Shown here: piece by piece, positions 26,993 to 36,500 of the stretch
How the letters are laid out: each line of letters begins with the position of its first letter
Numbering within the stretch: position 1 is the stretch's first letter
Assembly (NCBI RefSeq): GCF_002368395.1
Contig: NZ_AP018254.1
Span: 5,456,001 to 5,520,000, forward strand
Direction: 5' to 3'
Source of the DNA: Calothrix sp. NIES-3974
Lineage (GTDB): Bacteria > Cyanobacteriota > Cyanobacteriia > Cyanobacteriales > Nostocaceae
Length of the DNA stretch: 64,000 bases
Made by a program: the position numbers and the translations under genes
The notes under the pieces: model-generated
Seen by the model: only the letters and a program-made list of their open reading frames with translations
What the model was told of the DNA's origin: nothing
Databases searched by the model: none

Positions 26993-27245
26993 ATTTTTCT
27001 GATTGATTGAAATTCAGAACAAAAGAGCAATCAATACAAATCAACTCAAAATGATGAGAACTCCGACATCTTGTGCAAATGTCGGAGAACTATATCAAAA
27101 ATACTGAAGAACAAAACCCCACAGAGATTGTAATATTTGAAACTTTCACAATGGCAAATAGTTACACATCCTGAATCAACTGCTTGGAAGTTCTCCACAC
27201 TCAACTAAAAATAGCGATACACCACAATTTATAGAATAACTAGAT

Positions 27246-27300
27246 GGTAGAAGTGGATAACTCACTCCCCGATGAACTGACCTTGATTTGGGGATTTTTG
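27246..27300 (+). ncRNA. NsiR1-like degenerate copy 5
   Basis: Keeps GGTAG, GATAACTCACTCCCC and a terminator-like stem (CCCC/GGGG then ATTTTT) but has lost the ATGCACCCT segment, and no TCCGGA lies 36 bp upstream. Probably silent, or controlled differently from the other copies. Confidence 0.6.
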
Positions 27301-27427
27301 GATTAGTTTGAACCGATGGGAGATATTCACGAGGAATATTCGGAAATAAGGCAGTATTTGTCTCGATTGGTAAATTTGCATGAAAGATTTATCCGGAAAG
27401 TATAAGTTATCGTCAGAAAAGAGATGT

Positions 27428-27486
27428 GGTAGATGCACCCTGATAACTCACTTCCCCTAGTTAACTGCCATTGACTGGGGGATTTC
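27428..27486 (+). ncRNA. nsiR1: NsiR1 small RNA, copy 6
   Basis: TCCGGA at 27392-27397. The 5' part is conserved; the terminator stem has changed but kept pairing (CCCC...TTAACTG / GACTGGGG). Confidence 0.83.
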
Positions 27487-27576
27487 TGTCATTTTTGACC
27501 CTCAATCACTGAGAAAAACCAAGTATAAACTAAAAAATCATCCGGATAGGATTGGTAAGATTGAGAACAAGTAATT

Positions 27577-27638
27577 GGTAGATGCACCCTGATAACTCAC
27601 TCCCCTGGTTGACTGCCATCGACTAGGGGATTTTTTTT
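27577..27638 (+). ncRNA. nsiR1: NsiR1 small RNA, copy 7
   Basis: TCCGGA at 27541-27546. Stem CCCCTGGT / ACTAGGGG followed by eight T, the strongest T-run in the array. Confidence 0.85.
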
Positions 27639-27705
27639 AACAAGCGACCAAGATAATTTTGCTTTTTTATCCGGACTTCATTGATTGAGTCACGAACAAG
27701 TAATT

Positions 27706-27766
27706 GGTAGATGCACCCTGATAACCTACTCCTCTGGTTAATTTCCAATTAACTAGGGGATTTTTG
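27706..27766 (+). ncRNA. nsiR1: NsiR1 small RNA, copy 8
   Basis: TCCGGA at 27670-27675. It differs from the others in the conserved middle (GATAACCTACTCC instead of GATAACTCACTCC) and has a weaker stem, so its activity may differ. Confidence 0.8.
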
Positions 27767-27878
27767 TTATAACACGGATGCCGGGAAAAAGGATCAAAAA
27801 TCCGATAACTTTACATAAATGACAGTGAGTATAGCAATTTTTTCCGGAAGCAACTGGCTATCTATAGAACAAATTATT

Positions 27879-27940
27879 GGTAGATGCACCCTGATAACTC
27901 ATTCCCCCTAGTTGACTGCCATTAACTAGGGGATTTTTTT
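27879..27940 (+). ncRNA. nsiR1: NsiR1 small RNA, copy 9
   Basis: TCCGGA at 27843-27848. Conserved 5' part, stem CCCCCTAGTT / AACTAGGGG and a run of seven T. It is the copy farthest from hetF. Confidence 0.85.
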
Positions 27941-28008
27941 CCCAACTCCTCCAGTTAAAGATTGCTTTTAAGTCGGTGGGTGGTGAAAATTGTCGTTCAG
28001 ATCAGGGA

Positions 28009-28037
28009 GTAGAGATGACCCGTCGGGTCGTCTCTAC
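28009..28037. repeat. Dispersed palindrome, GACGACCCGTCGGGTCGTC family
   Basis: A single palindrome (GTAGAGATGACCCGTCGGGT and its completion), of the same family as the arrays at 10170-10319 and 15671-15826; further single copies lie near 31896-31923 and 40603-40631. The preceding bases (about 27971-28010, GTCGGTGGGTGGTGAAAAT) resemble 21000-21040, another dispersed repeat. Confidence 0.65.
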
Positions 28038-28190
28038 GCCGAATGATTGGTTACATTGTGGTTTTATGTTTAATTGCACCTACCTACTTACACAGGTAAG
28101 GTGAAGGCTTGTTTAAGAACAACGCTAGCACATTAAATTTTCTAGCTGGCGTTGAACCTGTAACAATAATTTGTAATTCCGGACAAGTAT

Positions 28191-28505
28191 TCAATGGTAC
28201 GCTACGCTAACAGCACCCCCATGAATGCATTTTATTTCATCTAGATTCCCTAAGTACAGTATCTCCTGACGTGAAAAATAAGATTTAATCAGAGGAAAAT
28301 CACTTGCCAAGGCTTTATTTTCGCTTGATTTGAAAATGTAGGGGTTGATGCGACTCTTGACACTCTTCAACAGTTGTGGTGTAAGAATTTCTGCTTTTCC
28401 CTCCTGAGAAACCTGAATATCATTCAAATCTAGGGAGGAGGATACATTTATAATCTTACAGAAACTGTTTGACTGGATTTGGGCAACATAACTATATGGT
28501 ATCAC
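28191..28505 (-). CDS. Doubtful small ORF, function unknown
   Basis: A 104-residue frame starting MIPYSYVAQIQSNSFCKIIN. The middle (LDLNDIQVSQEGKAEILTPQ, LASDFPLIKSYFSRQEILYL) has the look of a real protein, but the last residues (HGGAVSVAYH) are read from a short repeat sequence (GGTACGCTACGCTAACAGC) common in cyanobacterial intergenic DNA. It could be the shortened remnant of a larger gene. No ribosome-binding site or conserved motif supports it. Confidence 0.3.
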   Translation of the reverse strand: MIPYSYVAQIQSNSFCKIINVSSSLDLNDIQVSQEGKAEILTPQLLKSVKSRINPYIFKSSENKALASDFPLIKSYFSRQEILYLGNLDEIKCIHGGAVSVAYH

Positions 28506-28812
28506 TTTTTCAGTCCGCTGGAAAGTAAAATTTGTATCTATTATTAAAGGGAGTGGGGATTAGGGATAGTCCGTAGAGACGACCAGTTGGCTTGTCTGTA
28601 CAGGGAGTAGCCTACATGTTCTGCATTTTTGATTAGCCGAAGCGATCGCCTAATACTATTTCACTCAAATTCACTCAAATTGTGATAAATTTTCTTCTCC
28701 TGCTTCCGAAAGCTCTCCGTCGGGTATCAACTCCAAAGTAAAACGGTATAAGTTGCGAAGAAGCCGGGTTTTTCTCCTGTATTCTATATTCTGTATCCTG
28801 TATTCTCCTCAT

Positions 28813-30999
28813 ATGGTGTTTTCTCGACTTGCTCCGTTTATCCAAGAATATATTTACCGGCATAATTGGAATGAGTTGCGTCCGGTACAGGTTGCTGCAT
28901 GTGAGGTGATTTTTGATACGGATGCCCATCTCTTGGTGGCGGCTGGAACTGCTGCTGGAAAGACGGAGGCGGCATTTTTACCGGTTTTGAGTGAATTATA
29001 TACAATTCAACCACAATCGATTGGGGCGATTTATATTGGACCAATTAAGGCTTTAATTAACGATCAATTCGAGCGATTAAATGAATTACTCAAGGAAGCG
29101 GATATTCCGGTATTTCCTTGGCATGGGGATGTTTCCCAAAGTTACAAAAATAAGGCGATGAAAAATCCTCGTGGGGTTTTGCAAATTACACCGGAATCAT
29201 TGGAAAGTTTTTTAATTAATAAACATAGTGATTTACAGCGATTATTTGGTGATTTACGGTTTGTGATTATTGACGAAGTTCATGCTTTTATGGGGACTGA
29301 ACGTGGTTGTCAAATTTTGTGTCAATTGGCAAGGTTAGCATATTTGACTAACCGTCAACATCGACGAATTGGTTTGTCTGCGACTTTGGGGGATTATGTA
29401 TTAGCAGAAACATGGTTAGCGTCCGATACTTGTCGTCAAGTAATCACACCAAAGGTGGATGGGGGAAAGCGAAATTTGAAACTGTCTGTGGAACATTTTT
29501 TTGTTTCGGAAACAGAGGATTTAAGCTCAAAAAATCAAGGGGATTATCATGAGTATATTTTTAATTTAACTCAGGGAAGTAAAAGTTTAATTTTTGCCAA
29601 TAATAAATCACAAACGGAAGCAATAATTGCCTCCCTGCGACAAATTGCTCAACACAAGGGGGAACCAGATATTTATCATGTACATCATGGTAGTATTGCG
29701 GCGAGTTTACGACAAGCAGCAGAAGTTGCAATGCAAGAAAAGGGTAAACCAGCAGTCACCGCAGCTACTTTAACTCTGGAAGTCGGTGTGGACATTGGTA
29801 ATTTAGAAAGGGTGATTCAACTGGAAGCACCTACTTCTGTGGCGAGTTTTTTACAAAGGTTAGGACGGACGGGAAGAAGGGGGGAAGCCGCTGATATGCG
29901 GTTTATTTGTGCGGAAGATATAACTGTTCAGGATGCACCATTTCCGGAACAAATTCCTTGGCAATTATTACAAAGTATCGCGATTATTCAACTGTATTTG
30001 GAAGAGCGTTGGGTGGAGCCATTTAAACCGTTAAAATACCCGTTATCGTTGCTGTATCATCAAACGATGAGTGTGTTGGTGGCGGCGGGTGAAATTGCGC
30101 CGAAAGATTTAGCAAAACAAGTTTTGAGTTTATCGGTATTTCAATATATTACTTTTGATGATTACCGAATGTTGCTGCAATATTTAATTGAGATTAATCA
30201 TATTCAACGCACCGATACAGGTAATTTATTCCTAGGTTTGGCTGGGGAAAAAATTGTGAATAAATATCAGTTTTATGCGGTATTTCCGGAAGTACGAGAA
30301 TATCAAGTGAAACAGGATACTCAAGAAATTGGTAGTGTTGCCATTATTCCCAAGGTTGGTAGTCAATTTGGGTTGGCGGGACGAACCTGGGAAGTATTAG
30401 AAATCAATACTCAGAAAAAAGTAATTCAAGTTAAACAAGTTCCCGGACAAGCGAGTATTTATTGGCGTGGTGGCAGTGGGATAATTCATAGTAAAATCCT
30501 CCAGAGAATGCGTCAAGTCTTGTGTGAAGAAACAGAATATAGTTATTTACAAAAAAATGCGATCGCACGTTTAAGAACTGCTCGCCAATTATTCTATTCT
30601 CAAAATTTAGACCAACGTAATTTTCTCCATTTAGAAGCAGATAAATGTCTGATTTTTCCCTGGATGGGTACTATTGGTTATCGTACTTTAGAGCGATTAA
30701 TTGAGGTGTTTTTTCGTGAGACCTACAGAATTAAACGGATTACAGGGAGAAATCCCTACTATTTACAATTAAGAATGCCCCAGGAAAACCTCGAACCCCT
30801 CTATCAGGAGATTTTGAACCTTCCTCACCTCCAGATTATCCCCGAACACCTAGTTAGCGATTCCGAAGCTCCACAAATGGAAAAATATGACGAATTTATT
30901 CCTTTCCCCCTACTTCGTAAAGCCTTTATCCATGATTATTTGGATTTGCAACAAGTGTGGGAAGGGTTGGGATGTATACCCCTGACAAACAAACCTTAA
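28813..30999 (+). CDS. DEAD/DEAH-box helicase, Lhr-like
   Basis: A 728-residue superfamily 2 helicase. Motif Q lies near RPVQVAACEVI, Walker A is AAGTAAGKTEA, motif II is IIDEVHAF, motif III LSATLG, and motif VI FLQRLGRTGRRG. The C-terminal 350 residues resemble the extra domains of Lhr-type helicases. I moved the start to the ATG at 28813: the open frame before it reads through a 'TATTCTGTATCCTGTATTC' repeat, which is unlikely to be coding. The stop is 50 bp before a metallophosphoesterase on the same strand, suggesting an operon. DNA or RNA unwinding in repair is likely, but the true substrate is unknown. Confidence 0.87.
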   Translation: MVFSRLAPFIQEYIYRHNWNELRPVQVAACEVIFDTDAHLLVAAGTAAGKTEAAFLPVLSELYTIQPQSIGAIYIGPIKALINDQFERLNELLKEADIPVFPWHGDVSQSYKNKAMKNPRGVLQITPESLESFLINKHSDLQRLFGDLRFVIIDEVHAFMGTERGCQILCQLARLAYLTNRQHRRIGLSATLGDYVLAETWLASDTCRQVITPKVDGGKRNLKLSVEHFFVSETEDLSSKNQGDYHEYIFNLTQGSKSLIFANNKSQTEAIIASLRQIAQHKGEPDIYHVHHGSIAASLRQAAEVAMQEKGKPAVTAATLTLEVGVDIGNLERVIQLEAPTSVASFLQRLGRTGRRGEAADMRFICAEDITVQDAPFPEQIPWQLLQSIAIIQLYLEERWVEPFKPLKYPLSLLYHQTMSVLVAAGEIAPKDLAKQVLSLSVFQYITFDDYRMLLQYLIEINHIQRTDTGNLFLGLAGEKIVNKYQFYAVFPEVREYQVKQDTQEIGSVAIIPKVGSQFGLAGRTWEVLEINTQKKVIQVKQVPGQASIYWRGGSGIIHSKILQRMRQVLCEETEYSYLQKNAIARLRTARQLFYSQNLDQRNFLHLEADKCLIFPWMGTIGYRTLERLIEVFFRETYRIKRITGRNPYYLQLRMPQENLEPLYQEILNLPHLQIIPEHLVSDSEAPQMEKYDEFIPFPLLRKAFIHDYLDLQQVWEGLGCIPLTNKP

Positions 31000-31049
31000 C
31001 AATCGTCTGATAAGCTGGAATCGCTCTTGATGAGGAGTCATGTCAGCGT

Positions 31050-31877
31050 ATGCACAAATTGTTGTCTGGTCCTTTATCCGTGGAAAGATTGAACGTGAGG
31101 ATTGCAGATTTACCGAAGTCATTGTCTGGAACGAAAATTGTCCATTTATCTGACCTACACTATGACGGACTACGATTATCTGAACAAATGTTAGCAGATG
31201 CGATCGCAATCACCAACGAGTCAGAACCAGATTTAATTGTCCTCACGGGAGATTATGTCACTGACGACCCATCCCCGATTTATCACCTAGTTCGACGTTT
31301 AAAGTATCTGGAAGCACGTGTCGGGGTTTTTGCTGTGTTGGGAAACCATGACATCTACTACAAGCATTCCCAATCTATCATCACCCAAGCCTTAACAAGT
31401 ATCGGCATTCAAGTTCTGTGGAACCAAATCGCCTATCCCTTTGGGGAACAATTACCGATTGTGGGACTTGCAGACTATTGGTCACGGGAGTTTAGACCTG
31501 CACCTGTAATGGAACAGTTATCAGACCGTACTCCCCGTATTGTTCTCTCCCACAATCCTGATACTGCGGAAATTCTCAGTAAATGGCGGGTCGATTTACA
31601 ACTTTCTGGACACACCCACGGTGGACAATTTGTGTTGCCAGGATTTGGCCCCATTGTATTATACTATCATCAATTTACCCGTCAACTACCAAAAAAAGTC
31701 CGCGCCAGAATACCTTGTTTGCGGGTAAATTCCTCGAAGGTGGTGCGTCATTGGGAATGGGCTCAAGGATTTCATCGCATCGGTAAAAATCAACTCTACG
31801 TTAATCGTGGTTTAGGAACCTATCCACCGGGACGGTTTTTTTGTACACCGGAAGTCACTGTGATTACTTTAACTTGA
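31050..31877 (+). CDS. Calcineurin-like metallophosphoesterase (YkuE type)
   Basis: This 275-residue enzyme contains all motifs of the two-metal phosphoesterase fold: DLHYDG, GDYVTDD, GNHDIYY, a lone His (VLSHNPD) and GHTHGGQ. This subgroup (YkuE/LpxG-like) often lies at the membrane and cleaves phosphodiesters of lipids such as UDP-diacylglucosamine, though many members have no tested substrate. There is no transmembrane segment here. It follows the helicase gene by 50 bp and is likely co-transcribed. Confidence 0.88.
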   Translation: MHKLLSGPLSVERLNVRIADLPKSLSGTKIVHLSDLHYDGLRLSEQMLADAIAITNESEPDLIVLTGDYVTDDPSPIYHLVRRLKYLEARVGVFAVLGNHDIYYKHSQSIITQALTSIGIQVLWNQIAYPFGEQLPIVGLADYWSREFRPAPVMEQLSDRTPRIVLSHNPDTAEILSKWRVDLQLSGHTHGGQFVLPGFGPIVLYYHQFTRQLPKKVRARIPCLRVNSSKVVRHWEWAQGFHRIGKNQLYVNRGLGTYPPGRFFCTPEVTVITLT

Positions 31878-32345
31878 TGATTGAGTGAGTAGGGAGTACA
31901 GACGACCCGACGGGTCGTCTGTAAAGGGAAGAGGGAGAGACGTGACATGTCGCGTCTGTACTCTCGAAGGGAAACTGCGCTACGCGTCTACATCTAGGCA
32001 TACGCGTAGCGTTTCCGTAGATTAGCAATAAATAACTGCATACACCAAGTCCAGAGAAAGCAGATTCAATGGTGGAAGCAAAAGTTCTCTATTCTCCTGC
32101 TTCCCCATTTTTCCCTGTCACCTAACACCAATTTGAAAAAGGGTTCCCAATCAAAAATAGTATCAACTTTCGCTTCATAGAACGTGAGTTCGATGAACCT
32201 CACCCCAACCCCTCTCCGACTTCACAGAGGGACAGAAAATCCGTAGTTTTCAATCAAGAATCAATTCTTTCAAAACCTCTGTTCCCAAGAAAAAGAGCTT
32301 TGGAGAGGGATTCTTTGTATCTGTCGAATTCACGTTAATAGACTA
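31878..32345. other. Intergenic region made of dispersed repeats
   Basis: Holds two palindromes (about 31896-31923, ACAGACGACCCGACGGGTCG, and 31937-31961, GAGACGTGACATGTCGCGTC), an ACGCGTAGCGTTTCC repeat near 32008-32024 and a 'CCTCACCCCAACCCCTCTCC' segment near 32199-32218. A related, inverted segment (GGTGAGGTTCATCGAACTC) lies near 50236-50256. No gene is supported. Confidence 0.55.
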
Positions 32346-35300
32346 CTAGGGACGGGTATTAGTGATGGCATTTCCAGAAATATCTTCTGGACCGGTTTGT
32401 CCTTCTACGTAAATACCCTCACCAACGGCGTTGTTAATGGTGTTATTTCTAATGGTAGTTCTCCCATTTACACCTTCAACACCGATACCTTGAGCATCTG
32501 TGGTGTTGATCCTATTCCCAGTAATTTCCACATTTGTTCCGGTATTTTCGGCATAATTACCCACACTGATACCCCGTCCGCTGGTATTCATGATGGTGTT
32601 ACCCAGGATGGAAATACCACCAGTGCTGGAGTTATCAAATAGTTCGATATAAATACCGTCGGAGAAATCATCAAATCGGACATTCGTAATCTGGTTATTA
32701 ACAATATTCAATCGACCTCTGCTATTGTCGTTCAATTCGATTCCCACCCCTGCTAAGGAAGTATCCTGAATGGTATTACCCGTAATAATCAAATTGTTTA
32801 ACTGGGAATTATCTGTCAGGCTAACTTCAACTCCAAAATCCCCACCATTAACGGTATTATTGTTCGCTTGAGCATTCGCGCTTGCATTACCTGTTAACTC
32901 AATCAACGCACCACTGGAATTATTGCTGATTTGGTTATTGGCGATCGCAATTTCCGTATTCCCAGATTCGTTACTAATGACAATACCTTTCCCTTGATTA
33001 TCGCTGATGGTATTGCTATTCAGATTTACCCTACCAGTGGTATCAACAAGGATCACACCATCGCTGGAGGCATTTTTCACAGTATTATTACTGATATTAG
33101 TAGTGCCATTCACACCTTCGACAGCGATACCTTCCGCTGCAGTTTGATTGATATTGTTACCGATAATTCCAATATTCATACCAGCATTATCAGCATAATT
33201 ACTAATACTGATTCCCCTTCCGGTGGTGTTGCTAATCGTGTTATCGGAGATGGAAATACCGCTTGTAGTAGCACGATTAAATAGTTCTACATAAATTCCA
33301 TCGGATAATTCATCCAATTGCACATTGCTAATGGTGTTATTGGCAATGTTAACCCGACCTTGACTGGTTTGGTTAAATTCAACACCAATACCCGCTAATG
33401 GGGTATCACTGATGGTATTACCGGTGATATTGGTATTTACAGACGCATTCTCAAAAACTTTAACTTCTACACCAACGGAATTATTGCTGATTTGGTTATT
33501 GGCGATCGCAATTTCTGTATTTCCAGATTCATTGCTAATAGTAATACCGTTTCCTTGATTGTCACTGATGGTATTGCTATTGAGATTGACACTACCAGTG
33601 GTATCAACCAGGTTAATACCGTCTTCAGAGGCATTTTTGACAATATTATTGCTAATATTAGCGCTGCCGTTCACACCTTCAACAGCAATACCGTTCCCTT
33701 GACTATCACTGATGGTATTGCCATTAAGATTGACACTACCAGTGGTATCAAGCAGATTAATACCGTCTCCAAAAGTATTTTTGACGCTATTGTTATTAAT
33801 GCTGGTAGTGCCGTTCACATCTTCAACAGCAATACCCTTCCCTTGACTATCACTGATGGTATTGCCATTAAGATTGACACTACCAGTGGTATCAACAAGA
33901 CTAACACCATCTCCGGAAGTGTTTTTGACAGTATTATTACTGATGTTAGTAGTGCCATTCACACCTTCGACCGCAATACCTTCAACATCTGTTTGCTCTA
34001 CGGTATTACCATTTATCGCCAGGGCAATGCCTGAATTTTCAGTATAATTACCAACATGGACACCCCGTCCAGAAGTTGTCGTAATTGTGTTATTGGAGAT
34101 GTTAATACCACTGGTTTTGGCATTATCCTGTAAGTCTACGTAAATACCATCAGATAATTCATCTGCTTGGACATTATTGATGGTGTTATTTGTAATATCC
34201 ACAGAACCTTGGCTATCTTGGTTAAATTCTATCCCAATACCCGCCAAGGAGACTTTCTCGATACTATTGTTGCTAATCTCAGTATTAACTTGAGCCTTGT
34301 TGAATAAACCTACTTGTATACCTTGGGAAATATCTTCAAGGCTACCAGTGATTGTATTTTCTTTGATTGTTAAATCATCTAACGAGGAGTTGTTGGCAGC
34401 ATTGACATTAACCGCAACACCCTTTCCTGTGATTTCGTTACCTGAGATGAGAACCTTCTTCGCTGTTGCGTTCCCAGTTAAGTCTAATTTCACACCATTA
34501 AGGTTATTTTCAAGCAGGTTATCAGCGATCGCAATGATGTTGGCATCACCAGATTCCTGAGCGATATTAATGGCGCTACCTTTGTTATCACTGACAAGAT
34601 TGTTGACGATGCTGACATTACCGTTGGGATCAGATACACTGACACCAATATTGGCTCCTTTAGTTACTCCATTGCCAATAATATTAGTAGTTCCACTTAT
34701 CCCTTCAACAACAATCCCTTCAGCACCCGCTTGGTCAACGCTATTACCAATAATACTTACATCTGTGTTAGTTGAATTATTATTACTGTCAGGATAACTA
34801 CCAACACTGATACCCCGTCCACTAGTATTAGCAACGGTATTGAATAAGATATCAACTTCACTGAGTGCAGCTGTATTGTACGCTCCGACGTAAATGCCAT
34901 CGGATAACTCATCTAACTGGACATTACTAACGGTATTGCCAACAATTAAGACCGAACCTTTACTTGCGTCGCTAAATTCAACACCAATACCCAATTGAAG
35001 TGCATTGTTGACGGTATTACCCAGAATACCCGCATTCATCTCTGCACTACCGGAAGCACTAACTTGAATTCCAGCAGTACTATTTTCCAGCGAGTTACCA
35101 GCGATCGCAATGTCGGCAATACCAGAATCGTTGTTAATAATAATGGAATTGCTACCAGCACCGTTAAGGGTATTACCAAGGATATTTACCTCACCAGTTG
35201 CATTGAATAGGTCAATTCCTTCAGCTTTTTGAATCTGGTTATTGATAATATTCACGTTGCTAACATTCTCACCTCGTACCCGACCATTGACGGTAAACCC

Positions 35301-36500
35301 TACTAAGGAGGTGTTATTCCCAAGGGTGACATCACCTGCAATTGTTGGTTGAACTCCCTGACCAACAAAAGGTAAGGGGACTACAGGAAGTTCTCTATCT
35401 GTAGTTTCTATTCCGATTCTACCGATAGTGGAAGCAACTTCAGTATCTGTGGGTATGGTGAAGCGAGGTACAGTGCTATCAGGGCTATTGGAGCGAATAT
35501 AGATTAAACTACCAGGTCTACGTTGTGCATCACCCACAGCTTTCTGGAAATCCCCAAAACTATAGGGAGACTCCTTGGTACCATTACTATTGCCATTGTC
35601 AGCAACGTAAATGATATTCCAAGGTTGATTGGTTTCGGGATTAATTAAAGCTGTTCTACTGACTTTTGTTGTGGTTGCGATCGCAGTGCGTCTTTCCAGG
35701 AAATTACCCATCCGTGACCAATTTTCACCCTGCTGTTTCCCTTTGGTTGTACCACTACCGGGGAAACTCACACCCACACTCAAAACTGCTCTAGTATCGA
35801 ACAAAGCATCATTCTGCAAGGATAAATTTACCCCCACAAAACTTGTCGGACGCGCTTCTACACGAGCTTTCCAACCAAAAGCTTCCCTACCAGCTGCCGA
35901 AAAATAGTAAGCACCTGCATAACCGCGTACATCACCGCTACCCAAATTGGCAATTTTCGTACCAATTTCCGCATCAACTCCATGTAAACCCAATTCAAAC
36001 ACCCGTTGAGCAAAAACGCTATTACCAGTAAACACTGGTATTGCACTACCAACTTGTTGACGACTATCCCCTAGGGGGATATAGGCATTGGTGCGGAAAT
36101 CCCATTTACCTAAAGTTTCAAAACCAACACCTAACTGTTTAAAATAACTGTTTGCTGTATCACGAGCATCGTAACCAATATAGACACCGACAATCCGGTC
36201 ATTTTTTTGGTCATAAACCCGGTGTCCTACCAACCCATGTCCACCCATCTTGGAATCACTATCCAAGAACAGACGACCCTGAACAAAGGTGACGTTATTC
36301 CCAGGATTCTGAAATAGGGGAATCAACAAATCTACACTACCCAAGGATTCAAAACCAGCTCCTTCAGTTGTGTACTGAATCCCAAACCGAGGTGAAACAA
36401 CGGCAGTTTCCTGGGATTTGGTTTCTTCAGCCATAGCAGATGCTGTCAATGCCAATAGCCAAACGGCAGTTAAATAGGCAACTTTGGAAAACTTATTCAT
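32346..36500 (-). CDS. Inverse-autotransporter-like outer-membrane protein with beta-helix passenger
   Basis: This 1384-residue protein has a signal peptide (cut after SAMA), then about 200 residues like the inverse-autotransporter (intimin-type) beta-barrel: SPRFGIQYTTEGAG, LLIPLFQ, GHGLVGHRVYD, YIGYDARDTANSYFKQLGVG. A start-of-helix motif (YVADNGNSNGTKESPYSF) leads into a right-handed parallel beta-helix of about 1000 residues, with recurring NxISNNT and GIxVxG coils. If the barrel call is right, the helix would be displayed outside the cell. Within it a roughly 250-residue module repeats about four times and a 48-residue unit (around LVDTTGSVNLNGNTISDSQG) repeats in tandem. Adhesion or surface-layer function is likely; intimin-type passengers are normally Ig-like, so this pairing is unusual. 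Confidence 0.75.
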   Translation of the reverse strand: MNKFSKVAYLTAVWLLALTASAMAEETKSQETAVVSPRFGIQYTTEGAGFESLGSVDLLIPLFQNPGNNVTFVQGRLFLDSDSKMGGHGLVGHRVYDQKNDRIVGVYIGYDARDTANSYFKQLGVGFETLGKWDFRTNAYIPLGDSRQQVGSAIPVFTGNSVFAQRVFELGLHGVDAEIGTKIANLGSGDVRGYAGAYYFSAAGREAFGWKARVEARPTSFVGVNLSLQNDALFDTRAVLSVGVSFPGSGTTKGKQQGENWSRMGNFLERRTAIATTTKVSRTALINPETNQPWNIIYVADNGNSNGTKESPYSFGDFQKAVGDAQRRPGSLIYIRSNSPDSTVPRFTIPTDTEVASTIGRIGIETTDRELPVVPLPFVGQGVQPTIAGDVTLGNNTSLVGFTVNGRVRGENVSNVNIINNQIQKAEGIDLFNATGEVNILGNTLNGAGSNSIIINNDSGIADIAIAGNSLENSTAGIQVSASGSAEMNAGILGNTVNNALQLGIGVEFSDASKGSVLIVGNTVSNVQLDELSDGIYVGAYNTAALSEVDILFNTVANTSGRGISVGSYPDSNNNSTNTDVSIIGNSVDQAGAEGIVVEGISGTTNIIGNGVTKGANIGVSVSDPNGNVSIVNNLVSDNKGSAINIAQESGDANIIAIADNLLENNLNGVKLDLTGNATAKKVLISGNEITGKGVAVNVNAANNSSLDDLTIKENTITGSLEDISQGIQVGLFNKAQVNTEISNNSIEKVSLAGIGIEFNQDSQGSVDITNNTINNVQADELSDGIYVDLQDNAKTSGINISNNTITTTSGRGVHVGNYTENSGIALAINGNTVEQTDVEGIAVEGVNGTTNISNNTVKNTSGDGVSLVDTTGSVNLNGNTISDSQGKGIAVEDVNGTTSINNNSVKNTFGDGINLLDTTGSVNLNGNTISDSQGNGIAVEGVNGSANISNNIVKNASEDGINLVDTTGSVNLNSNTISDNQGNGITISNESGNTEIAIANNQISNNSVGVEVKVFENASVNTNITGNTISDTPLAGIGVEFNQTSQGRVNIANNTISNVQLDELSDGIYVELFNRATTSGISISDNTISNTTGRGISISNYADNAGMNIGIIGNNINQTAAEGIAVEGVNGTTNISNNTVKNASSDGVILVDTTGRVNLNSNTISDNQGKGIVISNESGNTEIAIANNQISNNSSGALIELTGNASANAQANNNTVNGGDFGVEVSLTDNSQLNNLIITGNTIQDTSLAGVGIELNDNSRGRLNIVNNQITNVRFDDFSDGIYIELFDNSSTGGISILGNTIMNTSGRGISVGNYAENTGTNVEITGNRINTTDAQGIGVEGVNGRTTIRNNTINNAVGEGIYVEGQTGPEDISGNAITNTRP

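Larger units (their letters stand above)
26465..27940 (+). repeat. NsiR1 tandem array, nine copies
   Basis: Nine copies of a unit made of TCCGGA, a -10-like region and a roughly 60-base RNA with a terminator. Copies 1-4 lie in 144-bp tandem repeats that also share their spacers; copies 6-9 are diverged and 129-173 bp apart. In eight copies the first base of TCCGGA is exactly 36 bp before GGTAG (26465, 26609, 26753, 26897, 27392, 27541, 27670, 27843). Copy 5 is degenerate and has no TCCGGA. The array resembles a CRISPR only superficially, since the spacers of copies 1-4 are the same. Confidence 0.88.

Noticed and set aside
26465-27940. Possible CRISPR array
   Set aside because: Units are promoter plus RNA plus terminator, spacers of copies 1-4 are the same, and no cas gene is near.
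32397-35210. Several long plus-strand frames opposite the beta-helix gene
   Set aside because: They mirror the repetitive Asn/Thr/Gly codons of the minus-strand gene and have no independent features.
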